Origin: Morella rubra
Lineage: Eukaryota > Streptophyta > Magnoliopsida > Fagales > Myricaceae
Length of the DNA: 64,000 nt
Assembly: GCA_003952965.2 (NCBI GenBank)
Contig: RXIC02000495.1
Span: 234,003 to 298,002 of the forward strand
Direction: 5' to 3'
Shown here: in pieces, positions 62,523 through 64,000 of the stretch
Layout: the number at the start of each line of letters is the position of its first letter
Numbering within the stretch: position 1 is the first letter of the stretch
The notes under the pieces: model-generated
The model's input: only the letters and a program-made list of their open reading frames with translations
What the model was told of the DNA's origin: nothing
Databases searched by the model: none
Program-made: the position numbers and the translations under genes

Positions 62523-64000
<1,478 letters not shown>

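Overview
The window is nuclear DNA of a flowering plant, most likely a woody eudicot. The evidence is genes with many short exons and GT-AG introns, AT-rich intergenic DNA, long microsatellites and homopolymers, plant-only families (isoprenylated HMA proteins, a plastid CBS/DUF21 protein, ABCC transporters) and several plant transposon types. The species cannot be named from the sequence alone.

Region 1 (1-33,000) is a cluster of small heavy-metal-associated (HMA) genes of the HIPP type. Each has the same structure: a 6-nt first exon (Met-Lys), a 79-nt second exon with the CxxC site, and a third exon with the rest of the HMA fold, a Lys/Gly-rich linker and a C-terminal CaaX box. They lie as three divergent pairs: minus copies at 0.9-1.7, 18.4-19.1 and 23.2-23.9 kb, each followed by a plus copy at 9.9-11.1, 21.1-22.4 and 30.6-31.5 kb. 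Three copies are intact (21,149-22,425 plus; 23,223-23,912 minus; 30,554-31,464 plus). Three are broken, and two more are 5' or 5'+3' remnants. Flanking sequence is shared between units, so the cluster grew by segmental duplication. Between the copies sit the 3' end of an S28 serine carboxypeptidase, two exons of an inositol tetrakisphosphate kinase, an intact single-exon ARM-repeat gene (26,577-27,986 minus), a CACTA-type MITE, a poly(A) retroposed insertion, a large palindrome and other repeats.

Region 2 (34,371-51,193) holds a small single-exon plus-strand gene, an intact 14-exon CBS/DUF21 (CNNM/CorC-like) plastid gene (34,853-43,248 minus) and an ABCC (MRP-type) transporter locus (44,834-51,193 minus). 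The ABCC locus keeps its splice sites but carries at least five frame breaks and an internal tandem duplication of the first nucleotide-binding domain.

Region 3 (51,194-57,471) is intergenic. It includes a ~3.25-kb Mutator-like element with long terminal inverted repeats that carries a GRF-zinc-finger exon and appears to be inserted in a MITE.

Region 4 (57,472-64,000) is a near-identical second copy of 39,783-46,319, 17.69 kb away. It contains exons 1-5 of the CBS/DUF21 gene, cut off in intron 5, and the last five exons of the ABCC gene, which runs out of the window.

Functionally, the intact HMA proteins are predicted membrane-anchored metal- or partner-binding proteins, the CBS/DUF21 protein a plastid ion-transport-related membrane protein, and the ABCC locus a probable vacuolar conjugate transporter that has lost or is losing its coding capacity.
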